Shown: one piece after another, positions 20,606 to 31,612 of the stretch
How the letters are laid out: each line of letters starts with the position of its first letter
How positions within the stretch are numbered: the stretch's first letter is position 1
Source: Cupriavidus sp. U2
GTDB taxonomy: Bacteria; Pseudomonadota; Gammaproteobacteria; Burkholderiales; Burkholderiaceae
Direction: 5' to 3'
NCBI RefSeq assembly: GCF_009663685.2
Contig: NZ_RCOG02000001.1
Location: 273,366 to 337,365, forward strand
Length of the DNA: 64,000 bases
Program-made: the position numbers and the translations under genes
The notes under the pieces: generated by a model
Database searches by the model: none
Seen by the model: only the letters and a program-made list of their open reading frames with translations
What the model was told of the DNA's origin: nothing

Positions 20606-21796
20606 TTAGTCTGCCTGCTTGCGCAGGAAGGCCGGGATGTCGTACGTATCCACACCCTTTTCTTGCAACGCCGCCACGTGAGCCGATGCCGACTCACGCG
20701 AACTGCGCCACACCGCCGGGGTATCCAGGTTGCTGTAGTCCGGCGATGCATGGGCCGGCGCGGCCGTCAGGCCTGCCATCATCTGCACCGGGATGTTGTC
20801 CGTGCCGGTCTTCAGCAGCGTCATCGGCTGCTGCTTCTTGGCCGAACGGCCCAGGCCCGTGGCCACCACGGTCACGCGCAGGGCGTCACCCATCGAGTCG
20901 TCGTACACCGTACCGAAGATCACGGTCGCGTCTTCCGCGGCATAGCTGCGGATCGTGTTCATGACTTCCTTGGTTTCCGACAGCTTCAGCGAACGGCTGG
21001 CCGTGATGTTGACCAGCACGCCACGCGCGCCGGACAGGTCCACGCCTTCCAGCAGCGGGCTGGCCACGGCCTGCTCGGCCGCCAGGCGGGCGCGATCCAC
21101 GCCCGACACGGTTGCCGTGCCCATCATGGCCTTGCCCTGCTCGCCCATCACCGTCTTCACGTCTTCGAAGTCGACGTTCACCAGACCATCGACATTGATG
21201 ATCTCGGCGATACCGGCCACGGCGTTGTGCAGCACGTCATCGGCGCACTGGAAGCACTTGTCCATCTCGGCGTCGTCGCCCATCACTTCGAACAGCTTCT
21301 CGTTGAGCACAACGATCAGCGAGTCCACCGACGATTCCAGCTCGCCCGAGCCATGTTCGGCCACCTTGGCGCGGCGCGCGCCTTCGAAGTCGAACGGCTT
21401 GCTGACCACGCCCACGGTCAGGATGCCCATTTCCTTGGCCACCTGCGCCACGATCGGCGCAGCACCGGTACCGGTACCGCCGCCCATGCCGGCAGTGATG
21501 AAGACCATGTGGGCGCCGCGCAGCGAATCGGCGATCTGTTCGCGCGCCTGCTCCGCGCAGTTGCGGCCCACTTCAGGCTTGGCGCCGGCACCCAGCCCGG
21601 AATTGCCAAGCTGCAGCACGCGCGATGCGCTCGAACGCTTCAGCGCCTGGGCATCGGTGTTCATGCAGATGAATTCCACGCCCTGCACGCCACGGCTGAT
21701 CATGTGCTGCACGGCGTTGCCGCCTGCACCGCCCACGCCCACCACCTTGATGATGGTGCCGTCCTGAATCTCCGTTTCGATCATGTCAAAGTCCAT
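20606..21796 (-). CDS. ftsZ: Cell division GTPase FtsZ
   Basis: The tubulin-like protein that forms the Z ring, with 396 residues. The GTP-binding G box GGGTGTG is at 105-111, the T7 catalytic loop is in NVDFEDVKTV, and the C-terminal partner-binding peptide is DIPAFLRKQAD. The variable linker is short. The ATG at 21796 has GGAGG five bases upstream; the GTG one codon earlier is too close. It is the last gene of the dcw cluster, 196 bases after ftsA. Confidence 0.97.
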   Translation of the reverse strand: MDFDMIETEIQDGTIIKVVGVGGAGGNAVQHMISRGVQGVEFICMNTDAQALKRSSASRVLQLGNSGLGAGAKPEVGRNCAEQAREQIADSLRGAHMVFITAGMGGGTGTGAAPIVAQVAKEMGILTVGVVSKPFDFEGARRAKVAEHGSGELESSVDSLIVVLNEKLFEVMGDDAEMDKCFQCADDVLHNAVAGIAEIINVDGLVNVDFEDVKTVMGEQGKAMMGTATVSGVDRARLAAEQAVASPLLEGVDLSGARGVLVNITASRSLKLSETKEVMNTIRSYAAEDATVIFGTVYDDSMGDALRVTVVATGLGRSAKKQQPMTLLKTGTDNIPVQMMAGLTAAPAHASPDYSNLDTPAVWRSSRESASAHVAALQEKGVDTYDIPAFLRKQAD

Positions 21797-21853
21797 CACT
21801 GCCTCCGAGAAAAATCAGTCCCCAAACGCTGCAGCCTCCCCGCCGCAACCCTT

Positions 21854-21872
21854 GGTTTCTGAACAAGAAACC
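21854..21872. repeat. Hairpin between ftsA and ftsZ
   Basis: GGTTTCT, 5-base spacer, AGAAACC: a 7-bp perfect inverted repeat 57 bases upstream of the ftsZ start, probably in its leader. It could affect ftsZ mRNA stability or mark a regulator site. Confidence 0.5.
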
Positions 21873-21992
21873 ATCAAAAAATGAGTAGCCAATACCGCAG
21901 CAAAACTGCTTGACCTGCTCAACGTGCCACGATCCGTTCGGCTGACTGCAACAGGATCGTCACACTTAAAAAAGTCCTGACAAGCTTGCGGC

Positions 21993-23225
21993 TCAGAAGT
22001 TGCCGACAAACCATTCCTTCATGCGGGTCCACACCTGCTTCACCTGGCCGCTCTGCACGGCCACCTTGCGGCCGCGCATGCGCTGCACGCAGCCTTCCTG
22101 CAGCAGACCCATAACGGTCGAATAGCGCGGACTCTTCACGACTTCGTGCAGATTGCCGCGGTACTCGGGCACGCCCACGCGCACCGGCTTCAGGAAAATG
22201 TCCTCGCCCAGCTCGACCATGCCCGGCATCATCGCCGTACCGCCGGTAATCACCACGCCCGACGACAGCAGCTCCTCGTAGCCCGACTCGCGCACCACCT
22301 GGTGCACCAGCGAATACAGCTCCTCGATACGCGGCTCGATCACGGCGGCCAGCGCCTGGCGGCTCAGCGTGCGCGTGCCGCGGTCGCCCACGCCGGGCAC
22401 CTCGATCATGTCTTCCGGGTCGGCAATCGCCTGCTTGGCAATGCCGTACTGCATCTTGATGTCCTCGGCATCGGGCGTCGGCGTGCGCAGCGCCATGGCG
22501 ATGTCGTTGGTGATCTGGTCCCCGGCGATGGGGATCACGGCCGTATGGCGGATCGCGCCCTCGCTGAAGATGGCGATGTCGGTGGTGCCGCCGCCGATGT
22601 CGACCAGCACCACGCCCAGTTCCTTCTCGTCCTCGGTCAGCACCGCCAGGCTCGACGCCAGCGGCTGCAGGATCAGGTCATGCACTTCCAGCCCGCAACG
22701 GCGCACGCACTTGACGATGTTCTGCGCCGCGCTGACCGCGCCCGTGACGATATGCACCTTCACTTCCAGGCGGATGCCGCTCATGCCGATGGGCTCGCGC
22801 ACGTCTTCCTGGCCGTCGATGATGAATTCCTGCGTCAGGATGTGCAGGATCTGCTGGTCGGTCGGGATGTTCACCGCCTTGGCGGTCTCGATCACGCGGG
22901 CCACGTCCGTCTGCGTGACCTCCTTGTCCTTGATCGCCACCATGCCGCTGGAGTTGAAGCTGCGGATATGGCTGCCGGCAATGCCCGTGAACACCTCGGC
23001 AATCTTGCAATCGGCCATCAGTTCGGCCTCTTCCAGCGCCCGCTGGATCGACTGCACGGTGGCCTCGATGTTGACCACGACCCCCTTCTTCAAACCCTTG
23101 GACTCTGACTGGCCCATCCCGATGACCTCATAGCTGCCGTCGGGGCGCAGTTCCGCCACCACGGCCGCCACCTTCGAGGTGCCGATGTCGAGACCGACCA
23201 GAAGGTCCTTGTATTCCTTGCTCAT
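21993..23225 (-). CDS. ftsA: Cell division protein FtsA
   Basis: An actin-like ATPase of 410 residues that tethers FtsZ to the membrane. The N-terminal phosphate-1 motif is LLVGLDIGTSKV; phosphate-2 is VDIGGGTTDIAIF; the C-terminal amphipathic membrane-targeting helix ends WTRMKEWFVGNF. It overlaps the end of ftsQ by 4 bases. Confidence 0.97.
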   Translation of the reverse strand: MSKEYKDLLVGLDIGTSKVAAVVAELRPDGSYEVIGMGQSESKGLKKGVVVNIEATVQSIQRALEEAELMADCKIAEVFTGIAGSHIRSFNSSGMVAIKDKEVTQTDVARVIETAKAVNIPTDQQILHILTQEFIIDGQEDVREPIGMSGIRLEVKVHIVTGAVSAAQNIVKCVRRCGLEVHDLILQPLASSLAVLTEDEKELGVVLVDIGGGTTDIAIFSEGAIRHTAVIPIAGDQITNDIAMALRTPTPDAEDIKMQYGIAKQAIADPEDMIEVPGVGDRGTRTLSRQALAAVIEPRIEELYSLVHQVVRESGYEELLSSGVVITGGTAMMPGMVELGEDIFLKPVRVGVPEYRGNLHEVVKSPRYSTVMGLLQEGCVQRMRGRKVAVQSGQVKQVWTRMKEWFVGNF

Positions 23226-24124
23226 CGAGTTTTCTCCGCGTTCTTACTCTTGAGTCGCGTCGGATTGTTGTTGGTGTTGCCGGCCGAAGCCGCTTGGGAA
23301 CCTGCCGCACCCGCTGCCGCCTTGGCCGCTGCCTTGGCCGCCGCCTGCGCCTGGGCATCGGTCAGGAAGCGCACGCTGGCCGTGCGGATGGCAAAACCGT
23401 TGGGATACCGCAGGTCGGCGTACTCGATCTGCTTGCCCCACTGCTGGGTCAACTGCGGCCACGACGCCACGAAACGCTTGACCCGCGCCTCCATGGCGGC
23501 GCGATCCTCGTCGTTCTGCTCGCGCCCGAACTCGATCACCGTGCCGTTGGACAGCTTCGCCCGCCACGCATAGCGGCTGGAAAGGGCCACGGCCAGCGGT
23601 TCGGCCTTGATCGGCTTGAACCACTCGCGCATGGTCTCCAGCTTCTCGACCACGTCTTCCTCGCTGTCCGGCGGGCCGTCCAGCGCCAGCAACTGGGCGT
23701 CTTCCTCGGCTTCGGCCGTGTTGGCCACGAATACCTCGCCGTAGGTATTGATCAGCCGGCCGCTGTCCGGCCCGCCCCACGTGCCCAGCGCCTCGTGCTC
23801 TTCCACCTGTACCGCCAGGCCGTTCGGCCATTCGCGCCGCACGCTGGCATGGCGCACCCAGGGCACCGACTCGAACGCCTGGCGCGCCGCGTTCAGGTCG
23901 AGCGTGAAGAAATTGCCCGACAGCTTGTTCAGCGCGTTGGCCCGCACGCTCGGCGCGTTCACGTGGCGCAGCTGGCTGCCGTCCAGCGACGTCAGTTCCA
24001 CGTGGGTAATGGCGAACACGGGCCGCTGCGCCAGCCACAACAGGCCGGCGCCAAGCGCCATGAGCGCCACCAGCGCATAGAGCGCTGAGGCGATCAGGTT
24101 GAGCAGGCGCGCGTTGTGCCACAT
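23222..24124 (-). CDS. ftsQ: Cell division protein FtsQ
   Basis: A bitopic divisome scaffold that binds FtsB/FtsL. It has 300 residues: a short cytoplasmic N-terminus, TM helix about 10-31, a POTRA domain about 37-105 and a beta domain to about 245. The C-terminus carries an unusual Ala/Gln/Lys-rich low-complexity tail (about 255-285) followed by an Asn/Lys end that has no counterpart in the standard fold. It is 37 bases after ddlB. Confidence 0.93.
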   Translation of the reverse strand: MWHNARLLNLIASALYALVALMALGAGLLWLAQRPVFAITHVELTSLDGSQLRHVNAPSVRANALNKLSGNFFTLDLNAARQAFESVPWVRHASVRREWPNGLAVQVEEHEALGTWGGPDSGRLINTYGEVFVANTAEAEEDAQLLALDGPPDSEEDVVEKLETMREWFKPIKAEPLAVALSSRYAWRAKLSNGTVIEFGREQNDEDRAAMEARVKRFVASWPQLTQQWGKQIEYADLRYPNGFAIRTASVRFLTDAQAQAAAKAAAKAAAGAAGSQAASAGNTNNNPTRLKSKNAEKTR

Positions 24125-24161
24125 GGTCGTTTGGTGGGGCGGTCAGCCGTTGGTGATGCGG

Positions 24162-25145
24162 TTATTCGGGTTTCCAGTGCTCGTTCGGATGCAGGTCAAG
24201 CGTCGCGGCGGCCAGCACCTGCATCACGAAATCCTCGTAGCTGATGCCCGCCGCGCGCGCCGCCATCGGCACGAGCGAATGGCCGGTCATGCCGGGCGAC
24301 GTATTCATTTCGAGCAGATGCGGGCGGCCGTCGCGGGTCAGCATGACGTCCGCACGGGCCCAGCCACGGCAACCCAGCACGCGAAACGCTTCGACGGCCA
24401 GCGCCCGCACTTCGTTCTCCAGTGCCTCAGGCAAAGTTGACGGGCACAGGTATTGGGTAACGTCAGTAAAGTACTTATTTTGATAGTCGTAGTTCGACTC
24501 GGGCGCGACAATCTTGATAACGGGCAGTGCTTCGGCCGTTGCGCCCTCGCCCACTACCGGGCAGGTCAGCTCGTCGCCATCGATGAACGTCTCGGCGATG
24601 ACATCGGCATCGAGCCCCGCCGCCTTCTCGAACGCCTCGCGCATCTGGCCGGCATCGGTGACCTTGGTCAGGCCGATCGACGACCCCTCGCGGGCCGGCT
24701 TGACGATCAGCGGCAGGCCCAGATCCCGCACCACGGCGTCGAAATCGGTATCGGCATACAGCATCGCAAAGCGCGGCGTGGCCAGGCCGTGCGTCATCCA
24801 CAGGCGCTTGGTGGCCTGCTTGTCCATGGCCAGCGCCGACGCCAGCACGCCGCTGCCCGTATAGGGCACGCCCAGCTGTTCCAGCAGGCCCTGCATCGTG
24901 CCGTCCTCGCCGTAACGGCCATGCAGCGCGATGAAGACGCGGTCGAACTTCGCCGCGGCCAGTTCCGCCACGGACTGCAGCGCCGGGTCGAACGCGTGGG
25001 CGTCCACGCCGCGCGACTTCAGTGCCGCCAGGACGCCGTTGCCGGACATCAGCGAGATTTCGCGCTCGGCCGAGCGCCCGCCCAGCAGCACGCCAACCTT
25101 GCCCAGCGATTCCGGATCGATATTGGGATGCGCCACGAAGCTCAT
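24162..25145 (-). CDS. ddlB: D-alanine--D-alanine ligase
   Basis: An ATP-grasp ligase of 327 residues that makes the D-Ala-D-Ala dipeptide. Visible are [19 protein letters not shown] at the N-terminus, the [10 protein letters not shown] substrate motif, [10 protein letters not shown] for ATP, and the C-terminal [11 protein letters not shown] metal site. It overlaps murC by 4 bases. Confidence 0.96.
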   Translation of the reverse strand: MSFVAHPNIDPESLGKVGVLLGGRSAEREISLMSGNGVLAALKSRGVDAHAFDPALQSVAELAAAKFDRVFIALHGRYGEDGTMQGLLEQLGVPYTGSGVLASALAMDKQATKRLWMTHGLATPRFAMLYADTDFDAVVRDLGLPLIVKPAREGSSIGLTKVTDAGQMREAFEKAAGLDADVIAETFIDGDELTCPVVGEGATAEALPVIKIVAPESNYDYQNKYFTDVTQYLCPSTLPEALENEVRALAVEAFRVLGCRGWARADVMLTRDGRPHLLEMNTSPGMTGHSLVPMAARAAGISYEDFVMQVLAAATLDLHPNEHWKPE

Positions 25146-26557
25146 TGCTGACCTCCCGCCTGGTGCGACACCAGTTGTCCCGGCACCGCACCGATCGTGC
25201 CGGCACCCATGGTCACGACCACATCGCCAGGTCGCACGGCATCCATGATCGATTGGGGCATGTCTTCGATCTGTTCCACAAAAACGGGTTCTACCTTGTT
25301 GGCCACCCGCAGCGCGCGGGTCAGCGCGCGGCCGTCGGCGGCCACGATGGGCGCCTCGCCGGCCGCATACACCTCGGCCAGCAGCAGCGCGTCGACGGTG
25401 CCGAGCACCTTCACGAAATCCTCGAAGCAGTCGCGCGTCCGCGTGTACCGGTGCGGCTGGAAGGCCAGCACCAGCCGGCGGTCCGGGAATGCACCGCGCG
25501 CGGCGGCCAGCGTGGCGGCCATTTCCACCGGGTGGTGGCCGTAGTCGTCCACCAGCGTGAACGTGCCGGCGCCATCGGGCGTCGCCACCTCGCCGTAGCG
25601 CTGGAAGCGGCGGCCAACACCGTGGAATTCGCGCAGCGCCTTGACGATGGCGGCGTCGGGCACCTCCAGTTCGGTGGCGATGGCGATGGCGGCCAGCGCG
25701 TTCTGCACGTTGTGCAGGCCCGGCAGGTTCAGCACCACGTCCAGCGGCGGCTCCGCGTGGCCGTTGAGCTGGCGCAGCACCGTGAAATGCATCTGGCCGT
25801 CCACCGCGCGGGCATTGACCGCGCGGATCTGGGCATCCTCGGCAAAGCCGTAGCGCACCACGGGCTTGGACACGAACGGCATGATCTCGCGCACGTTCGG
25901 GTCATCCACGCACAGCACGGCAATGCCGTAGAACGGCAGGCGCTGGGTGAATTCCACGAACGCCTGCTTCAGACGGGCAAAGTCATGCCCGTACGTGTCC
26001 ATGTGGTCGGCGTCGATATTGGTGATGACTTCCATCACCGGGAACAGGTTCAGGAACGACGCATCGGACTCGTCGGCCTCGGCGACGATGAAGTCGCCCG
26101 TGCCCAGGCGCGCGTTGGCACCGGCCGAATTCAGCCGGCCGCCGATCACGAAGGTCGGGTCGAGCCCGCCCTCGGCCAGCACCGACGCCACCAGGCTGGT
26201 GGTCGTGGTCTTGCCGTGCGTGCCGGCGATGGCCACGCCCTGCTTCAGGCGCATCAGTTCGGCCAGCATCACGGCGCGCGGCACCACCGGAATGCGCTTG
26301 GCGCGCGCGGCCAGCACTTCCGGGTTGTCGTGGGTCACGGCGGTCGACACGACCACGGCGTTGGCGCCTTCCACGTTGGCGGCGTCATGGCCGTGGCACA
26401 CGCGGGCGCCCAGCGAGGCCAGGCGCCGCGTGGCAGCGTTGCTGCCCATGTCGGAGCCCGAGACCTTGTAGCCCAGGTTCAGCAGGACCTCGGCGATGCC
26501 ACTCATGCCGGCCCCGCCAATGCCTACGAAGTGGATGTTCTTGACGATATGCTTCAT
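25142..26557 (-). CDS. murC: UDP-N-acetylmuramate--L-alanine ligase
   Basis: Adds L-Ala to UDP-MurNAc, the first peptide-stem step. It has 471 residues from the ATG at 26557 ([20 protein letters not shown]). The Mur ATP loop is [10 protein letters not shown], followed by the EADESDASF motif and DDYGHHP. An in-frame extension upstream reads into the murG gap and is not native. It is 10 bases after murG. Confidence 0.96.
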   Translation of the reverse strand: MKHIVKNIHFVGIGGAGMSGIAEVLLNLGYKVSGSDMGSNAATRRLASLGARVCHGHDAANVEGANAVVVSTAVTHDNPEVLAARAKRIPVVPRAVMLAELMRLKQGVAIAGTHGKTTTTSLVASVLAEGGLDPTFVIGGRLNSAGANARLGTGDFIVAEADESDASFLNLFPVMEVITNIDADHMDTYGHDFARLKQAFVEFTQRLPFYGIAVLCVDDPNVREIMPFVSKPVVRYGFAEDAQIRAVNARAVDGQMHFTVLRQLNGHAEPPLDVVLNLPGLHNVQNALAAIAIATELEVPDAAIVKALREFHGVGRRFQRYGEVATPDGAGTFTLVDDYGHHPVEMAATLAAARGAFPDRRLVLAFQPHRYTRTRDCFEDFVKVLGTVDALLLAEVYAAGEAPIVAADGRALTRALRVANKVEPVFVEQIEDMPQSIMDAVRPGDVVVTMGAGTIGAVPGQLVSHQAGGQQ

Positions 26558-26567
26558 TGCTTCCGTT

Positions 26568-27638
26568 TCATTTTTCGCCCGCCATCTGACGGCAGATCTC
26601 GGCCACTCGCCGGGTTGCCTCAGGTTTTGCAAGGCTGCGCGCAGCGCGCGCCATGTCCTTCAACTGGCCGCGGTCCAGACCGGCGATCGTTTGCGCCAGG
26701 CCCTCCGCGGTCAATGCGTTCTGTTGCACCAGCAACGCCGCGCCCTGCTTCGACAGGAAGCTGGCGTTGGTGGTCTGGTGATCGTCCACCGCGTGCGGGA
26801 ACGGCACGAACAGCGCGGCCACCCCGGCGGCCGCCACTTCCGAGACCGTCATCGCGCCAGCGCGGCAGATGACCAGGTCGGCGTCGGCGTAGGCCGCCGC
26901 CATGTCGTCGATAAATGGCACGGTCTCGCCGGCCACGCCCGCCGCCACGTAGTTCGCGCGCAGCTGGTCGATCTGTTTCGCGCCCGCCTGATGCTTCACC
27001 GTCGGCCGGGTGGCCTCGGGCAGCAAGGCCAGCGCCTTCGGCACCACGTCGTTCAGTGCCGCCGCGCCGAGGCTGCCGCCCACCACCAGGATGCGCAGCG
27101 GTCCGGTGCGCTGTTCGTAGCGCGATGCCGGGTCCGGGATCTCCGCCAGTTCGGCGCGGACCGGGTTGCCGGTCCATTCGCTGTCCGGCAGCGCGTCCGG
27201 GAACGCGCACAGCACGCGGTCCGCCACCTTGGCCAGCACCTTGTTGGCCAGCCCGGCGATGGAATTCTGCTCGTGCAGCACCAGCGGGCGGCCCAGCAGC
27301 GACGCCATCATCCCCGCCGGGAACGTGATGTAGCCGCCCATGCCCAGCACCACGTCGGGCTTCACGCGGCGCAGCGCGCCGATGCTTTGCCAGAACGCGC
27401 GCAGCAGGTTCAGCGGCAGCAGCAGCTTGGTCACCAGACCCTTGCCGCGCAGGCCACCGAACTGGATGTACTCCATCGGGATGTCGTGCTTGGGCACCAG
27501 CGTGGCTTCCATGCCCGAACGATTGCCCAGCCAGACCACCCGCCAGCCCTCGTCGCGCAGCGCGCGCGCGACCGCCAGCCCCGGGAACACGTGTCCCCCG
27601 GTGCCGCCAGCCATGACGAGAAGGGTGCGGTCGGTCAT
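26568..27638 (-). CDS. murG: UDP-GlcNAc:undecaprenyl-PP-MurNAc-pentapeptide GlcNAc transferase
   Basis: Makes lipid II from lipid I on the inner face of the membrane. This GT28 enzyme has 356 residues, with the G-loops [10 protein letters not shown] near residue 11 and [12 protein letters not shown], and the HEQNSIAG loop. Its ATG at 27638 overlaps the ftsW stop (ATGA), with GGAGGGAAGG as the ribosome site. Confidence 0.96.
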   Translation of the reverse strand: MTDRTLLVMAGGTGGHVFPGLAVARALRDEGWRVVWLGNRSGMEATLVPKHDIPMEYIQFGGLRGKGLVTKLLLPLNLLRAFWQSIGALRRVKPDVVLGMGGYITFPAGMMASLLGRPLVLHEQNSIAGLANKVLAKVADRVLCAFPDALPDSEWTGNPVRAELAEIPDPASRYEQRTGPLRILVVGGSLGAAALNDVVPKALALLPEATRPTVKHQAGAKQIDQLRANYVAAGVAGETVPFIDDMAAAYADADLVICRAGAMTVSEVAAAGVAALFVPFPHAVDDHQTTNASFLSKQGAALLVQQNALTAEGLAQTIAGLDRGQLKDMARAARSLAKPEATRRVAEICRQMAGEK

Positions 27639-28876
27639 ACCTTCCCTCCGCGCATCAACACTCGATTTTCGTAGTCGATCCGCAGGACGATCGCCAGCGC
27701 CACGCAGTTCATCAGGATGCCCGAGCCGCCGTAGCTCACCAGCGGCAGCGTCAGTCCCTTGGTGGGCAGCAGGCCCAGGTTCACGCCCATGTTGATGAAG
27801 GTCTGCCAGCCGACCCACACGCCAATGCCCTTGGCCACCAGCCCGGCAAACGTGCGGTCGAGCTGCAGCGCGGTGCGGCCGATGTTGAAGCAGCGGCGCA
27901 CCAGCCAGTAGAACAGCACGATCATCACCAGCACGCCGATGAAGCCGAATTCCTCGCCGATCACCGCCAGGATGAAGTCGGTATGCGCCTCGGGCAGGTA
28001 GTGCAGCTTCTCGATGCTGCCGCCCAGGCCCACGCCCGTCCATTCGCCACGGCCGAAGGCGATCAGCGAGTGCGTCAGCTGATACGCCTTGCCCAGCGCG
28101 TTGCTCTCTTCCCACGGGTTCAGGTACGCGAAGATCCGCTCGCGGCGCCAGGGCGACGCCGTGATCAGCAGCGCGAACGCGCCCACGGCCACGCCCACCA
28201 GGCCCGCGAACAGCTTGCCGTTGATGCCGCCCAGGAACAGGATGCCCATGGCCACGGCCGCGATCACCAGGAACGCGCCCATGTCGGGTTCCAGAAGCAG
28301 CAGCATGCCCACCACCACCACCGCCACGCCCATCGGCAGGAAGCCCTTGCTGACGGTCTGCATCCATTCCTGCTTGCGCACCGTGTAGTTGGCCGCGTAC
28401 AGCACCACGGCCAGCTTCATCAGTTCCGATGGCTGGAAGTTCATCACGCCCAGCGGAATCCAGCGCCGCGCGCCGTTCACGCCCTTGCCCACGAACGGCA
28501 CCAGCACCAGCACCAACAGCACCAGCGCGATGATGAACAGCTTGGGCGCGTACTTGTCCCACACCTTGACCGGCACCTGGAACGCCGCCAGGCCCACCGA
28601 CAGGCCGATGAACAGCGCGAACGCATGGCGCACCAGGAAGTGCGCCTCGCGGTAGTTGGCGTAGCGCGGCGAGTCGGGCAGCGCGATCGATGCCGAATAG
28701 ACCATCACCAGGCCGAACGTCAGCAGCACGATGGCCACCCACAGCAGGGGCTGGTCGTACTCCATCATCCGCGAACGGGTTGGCTTGACGCCCGACACCG
28801 CGTCGCGCAGGCCACCCCAGGCGTTGCCGATGGTGGCGCCGATGAATCCGCTGCGCTTGACCTGCGAATCGCTCAT
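27635..28876 (-). CDS. ftsW: Septal SEDS peptidoglycan glycosyltransferase FtsW
   Basis: A SEDS polymerase that works with FtsI at the septum. It has 413 residues and about ten hydrophobic segments starting at about 44. Family motifs include [19 protein letters not shown], the [18 protein letters not shown] loop and PLVSYGGSG. It overlaps both murD and murG by 4 bases. Confidence 0.96.
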   Translation of the reverse strand: MSDSQVKRSGFIGATIGNAWGGLRDAVSGVKPTRSRMMEYDQPLLWVAIVLLTFGLVMVYSASIALPDSPRYANYREAHFLVRHAFALFIGLSVGLAAFQVPVKVWDKYAPKLFIIALVLLVLVLVPFVGKGVNGARRWIPLGVMNFQPSELMKLAVVLYAANYTVRKQEWMQTVSKGFLPMGVAVVVVGMLLLLEPDMGAFLVIAAVAMGILFLGGINGKLFAGLVGVAVGAFALLITASPWRRERIFAYLNPWEESNALGKAYQLTHSLIAFGRGEWTGVGLGGSIEKLHYLPEAHTDFILAVIGEEFGFIGVLVMIVLFYWLVRRCFNIGRTALQLDRTFAGLVAKGIGVWVGWQTFINMGVNLGLLPTKGLTLPLVSYGGSGILMNCVALAIVLRIDYENRVLMRGGKV

Positions 28877-30384
28877 GGCATGATCCCCCGGGACAGGGCC
28901 AGTTCTTCCACCGCGCCGCGAAACACCTGCGCGCGATGCACGTAATTGCGGAACATGTCGAGGCTGGCACAGGCCGGCGACAGCAATACGACATCGCCCG
29001 ATTCGGCCAGGCCCGCCGATTTCTCGACCGCTTCTTCCAGCGTGGCGGCGTCAACGATCTGCGTGCCCGTGGCGGCCAGTGCCTCGCGGATGGCGCCGGC
29101 GTCCTTGCCGATCAGCACCACGGCGCGTGCATATTGCGTCACCGGCGCGGCCAGCGGAGAAAAGTCCTGGCCCTTGCCTTCGCCGCCGGCGATCAGCACC
29201 ACGCGCTTGTCCAGCCCGTTCAGCGCGGCCACGGTGGCGCCCACATTGGTGCCCTTGCTGTCGTCGAAATACTCGACCTCGTCGATGGTCGCCACCCACT
29301 CCACGCGGTGCGGCTCGCCGCGATACTCGCGCAGGCCATGCAGCAGCGCGTTCAGCGGCAGGTCGATCGCCCGGCACAGCGCCAGCGCCGCCATGGCGTT
29401 GGTGGCGTTGTGCAGGCCACGGATATGCAGCGCATCGGCCGGCATCAGTCGCTTGTGGCGCACCGGCACGGCTTCCGTGACCGCCTCGTCCTTCTTGCGG
29501 CGGCGCGGCTTCTGCTCCGGTTCGGCTTCCGTATCGGGCTCGGCCACGATCAGCCACGGCATGCCGCCGTCGCGCAGTACGCCGTAGCTGCCGACGGTCT
29601 CGGGCAGGTCGGTGCCGAAGGTGACCGGCGTCGCGCCCGGACGGGCCATCTCCAGCGTCAGCTTGTCCTGGCGGTTCAGCACCTGTACGCAGCCTTTGCC
29701 ATCCGGGCCGAAGATGCGGGCCTTGGCGGCGGCGTAGGCTTGCATGCTGCCGTGCCAGTCCAGGTGATCCTGCGTGACGTTGAGCACCGTCGCGGCGTGG
29801 GGCGCCAGCGAAAACGTGTATTCCAGCTGGAAGCTCGACAGCTCCAGCACCCAGACATCGGGCAGCGTGGCGCTGGCGATGCAGGCCGACAGCTTGTCCA
29901 GCGCCGACGGGCTGATATTGCCGGCCACGCCAACGGTCTTGCCCGCGCGCTCGATCAGCCGGCCGGTCAGCGCCGTGGTGGTGGTCTTGCCGTTGGTGCC
30001 GGTGATGGCCAGCACGCGCGGCGCGTAGCCCGACGCGGCTTCCAGATAGCCCAGCGCCTGGGCGAACAGTTCGATCTCGCCGCAGACCGGGATGCCGCGC
30101 GCCTGGGCCGCATCGAGCAGCGCCTTCGTGCCGGCTTCCAGCGGCGACAGGCCGGGGCTGATCGCCACCAGGCCGATATCGTCGAGCAGGCCTTCGGCGA
30201 ACGGGCCGCCCACGAACTGCGCCGTGGTCAGCTCGGCCTGGAGGAAGACAAGGTTGGCGGGCGCCTCGCGTGTGTCGGCCACGCGCACGCGGCAGCCGTT
30301 CAGGCCGCACCAGCGTGCCATGGCCAGCCCCGATTCACCGAGGCCAAGTACCAGCACATGAGGTTTCTGCAACACGCCAAACAC
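28873..30384 (-). CDS. murD: UDP-N-acetylmuramoyl-L-alanine--D-glutamate ligase
   Basis: Adds D-Glu to the stem peptide. The 503 residues exceed the roughly 440-450 usual for MurD. The ATP loop GTNGKTTTT is at about 129-137. The extra length is largely an acidic-then-basic insert (about 283-312: [13 protein letters not shown] within it) ahead of the conserved [15 protein letters not shown] motif. The start is GTG at 30384 with AGGAAA eight bases upstream. It lies 46 bases after mraY. Confidence 0.95.
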   Translation of the reverse strand: MFGVLQKPHVLVLGLGESGLAMARWCGLNGCRVRVADTREAPANLVFLQAELTTAQFVGGPFAEGLLDDIGLVAISPGLSPLEAGTKALLDAAQARGIPVCGEIELFAQALGYLEAASGYAPRVLAITGTNGKTTTTALTGRLIERAGKTVGVAGNISPSALDKLSACIASATLPDVWVLELSSFQLEYTFSLAPHAATVLNVTQDHLDWHGSMQAYAAAKARIFGPDGKGCVQVLNRQDKLTLEMARPGATPVTFGTDLPETVGSYGVLRDGGMPWLIVAEPDTEAEPEQKPRRRKKDEAVTEAVPVRHKRLMPADALHIRGLHNATNAMAALALCRAIDLPLNALLHGLREYRGEPHRVEWVATIDEVEYFDDSKGTNVGATVAALNGLDKRVVLIAGGEGKGQDFSPLAAPVTQYARAVVLIGKDAGAIREALAATGTQIVDAATLEEAVEKSAGLAESGDVVLLSPACASLDMFRNYVHRAQVFRGAVEELALSRGIMP

Positions 30385-30430
30385 TTCGATTTCCTGCCTA
30401 TATATAGAGAGCTTCAGTTTTCGGGGACGC

Positions 30431-31600
30431 TCAGCGCAGCTTCAGCGTCGACAGGCCAATCAGCACCAGCAGCATCGTGATGATCCAGAACCGCACGGTG
30501 ACCTGTGTTTCCTTCCAGCCACTCAGTTCGAAGTGGTGGTGCAGCGGCGCCATGCGGAACAGGCGCCGGCCTTCGCCATGGCGTTTCTTCGTGAACTTGA
30601 ACCACGTGACCTGCAGCATCACCGACAGCGTTTCCACCACGAAGATGCCACCCATCACGAACAGCACGATTTCCTGGCGCACGATCACGGCGATGGTGCC
30701 CAGCGCGCCGCCCAGCGCCAGCGCGCCGACATCGCCCATGAACACCCGCGCCGGGTGCGCGTTGAACCAGAGGAAGGCCAGGCCCGCTCCGGCCATCGCC
30801 GAGCAGAAGATCAGCAGTTCGCCGGCGCCCGGGATATGCGGGAACAGCAGGTACTTGCTGTAGACCGCGTTGCCCATCACGTAGGCGAACACGCCCAGGC
30901 CGCCCCCGACCAGCACCACGGGCATGATCACCAGGCCGTCCAGCCCGTCGGTCAGGTTCACCGCGTTGCTGGAGCCGACGATCACCAGGTACGTCAGCAC
31001 GATGAAGCCGGTCACGCCCAGCGGGTAGCTGATTTCCTTGAAGAACGGGACGATGAGGTTCGTCTTGTACGGCACATCGGCGAACATGCCGCCTTCGATC
31101 CAGCTCAGGAACAGGCTCCAGACCCGCACGTTGCTAGCCTCGGTCACCGAGAACGCCAGGTACACGGCAGCCACCAGGCCAATCAGCGTCTGCCAGAAGA
31201 ACTTCTCGCGGCTCGACATGCCGCGCGGGTCGCGATACACCACCTTGCGATAGTCGTCGACCCAGCCCACGGCGCCGTAGCCCAGCGTCACCAGCAGCAC
31301 CACCCAGATGAAGCGGTTGCCCCAGTCGCACCAGAGCAGCGTCGACACGCAGATCGAGATCAGCACCAGCACGCCGCCCATGGTGGGCGTGCCGGACTTG
31401 ACCAGGTGCGTCTGCGGGCCGATGGTACGCACGGCCTGGCCGATCTTCAGTTCGGTCAGGCGACGGATGACCCACGGCCCGAAACCGAGGCCGATCACCA
31501 GCGCGGTGAGGTTGGCCATCACCGCGCGGAAGGTCAGGTAGTTAACGACCCGCAGGAAGCTGTAATCGTTTTGCAGCCACTGGGCCAGTGCCAATAACAT
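30431..31600 (-). CDS. mraY: Phospho-N-acetylmuramoyl-pentapeptide transferase
   Basis: Makes lipid I by moving phospho-MurNAc-pentapeptide to undecaprenyl phosphate. It is a 389-residue polytopic enzyme with about ten transmembrane segments. Conserved motifs include GWVDDYRK (aspartate pair), [20 protein letters not shown] and the HHHFEL histidine cluster. It starts 12 bases after murF. Confidence 0.96.
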   Translation of the reverse strand: MLLALAQWLQNDYSFLRVVNYLTFRAVMANLTALVIGLGFGPWVIRRLTELKIGQAVRTIGPQTHLVKSGTPTMGGVLVLISICVSTLLWCDWGNRFIWVVLLVTLGYGAVGWVDDYRKVVYRDPRGMSSREKFFWQTLIGLVAAVYLAFSVTEASNVRVWSLFLSWIEGGMFADVPYKTNLIVPFFKEISYPLGVTGFIVLTYLVIVGSSNAVNLTDGLDGLVIMPVVLVGGGLGVFAYVMGNAVYSKYLLFPHIPGAGELLIFCSAMAGAGLAFLWFNAHPARVFMGDVGALALGGALGTIAVIVRQEIVLFVMGGIFVVETLSVMLQVTWFKFTKKRHGEGRRLFRMAPLHHHFELSGWKETQVTVRFWIITMLLVLIGLSTLKLR

Positions 31601-31612
31601 CGTTCGTCTTTC

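Noticed and set aside
25022..26872. A 616-codon plus-strand frame opposite murC and murG
   Set aside because: Same shadow effect; the minus-strand genes are unambiguous.
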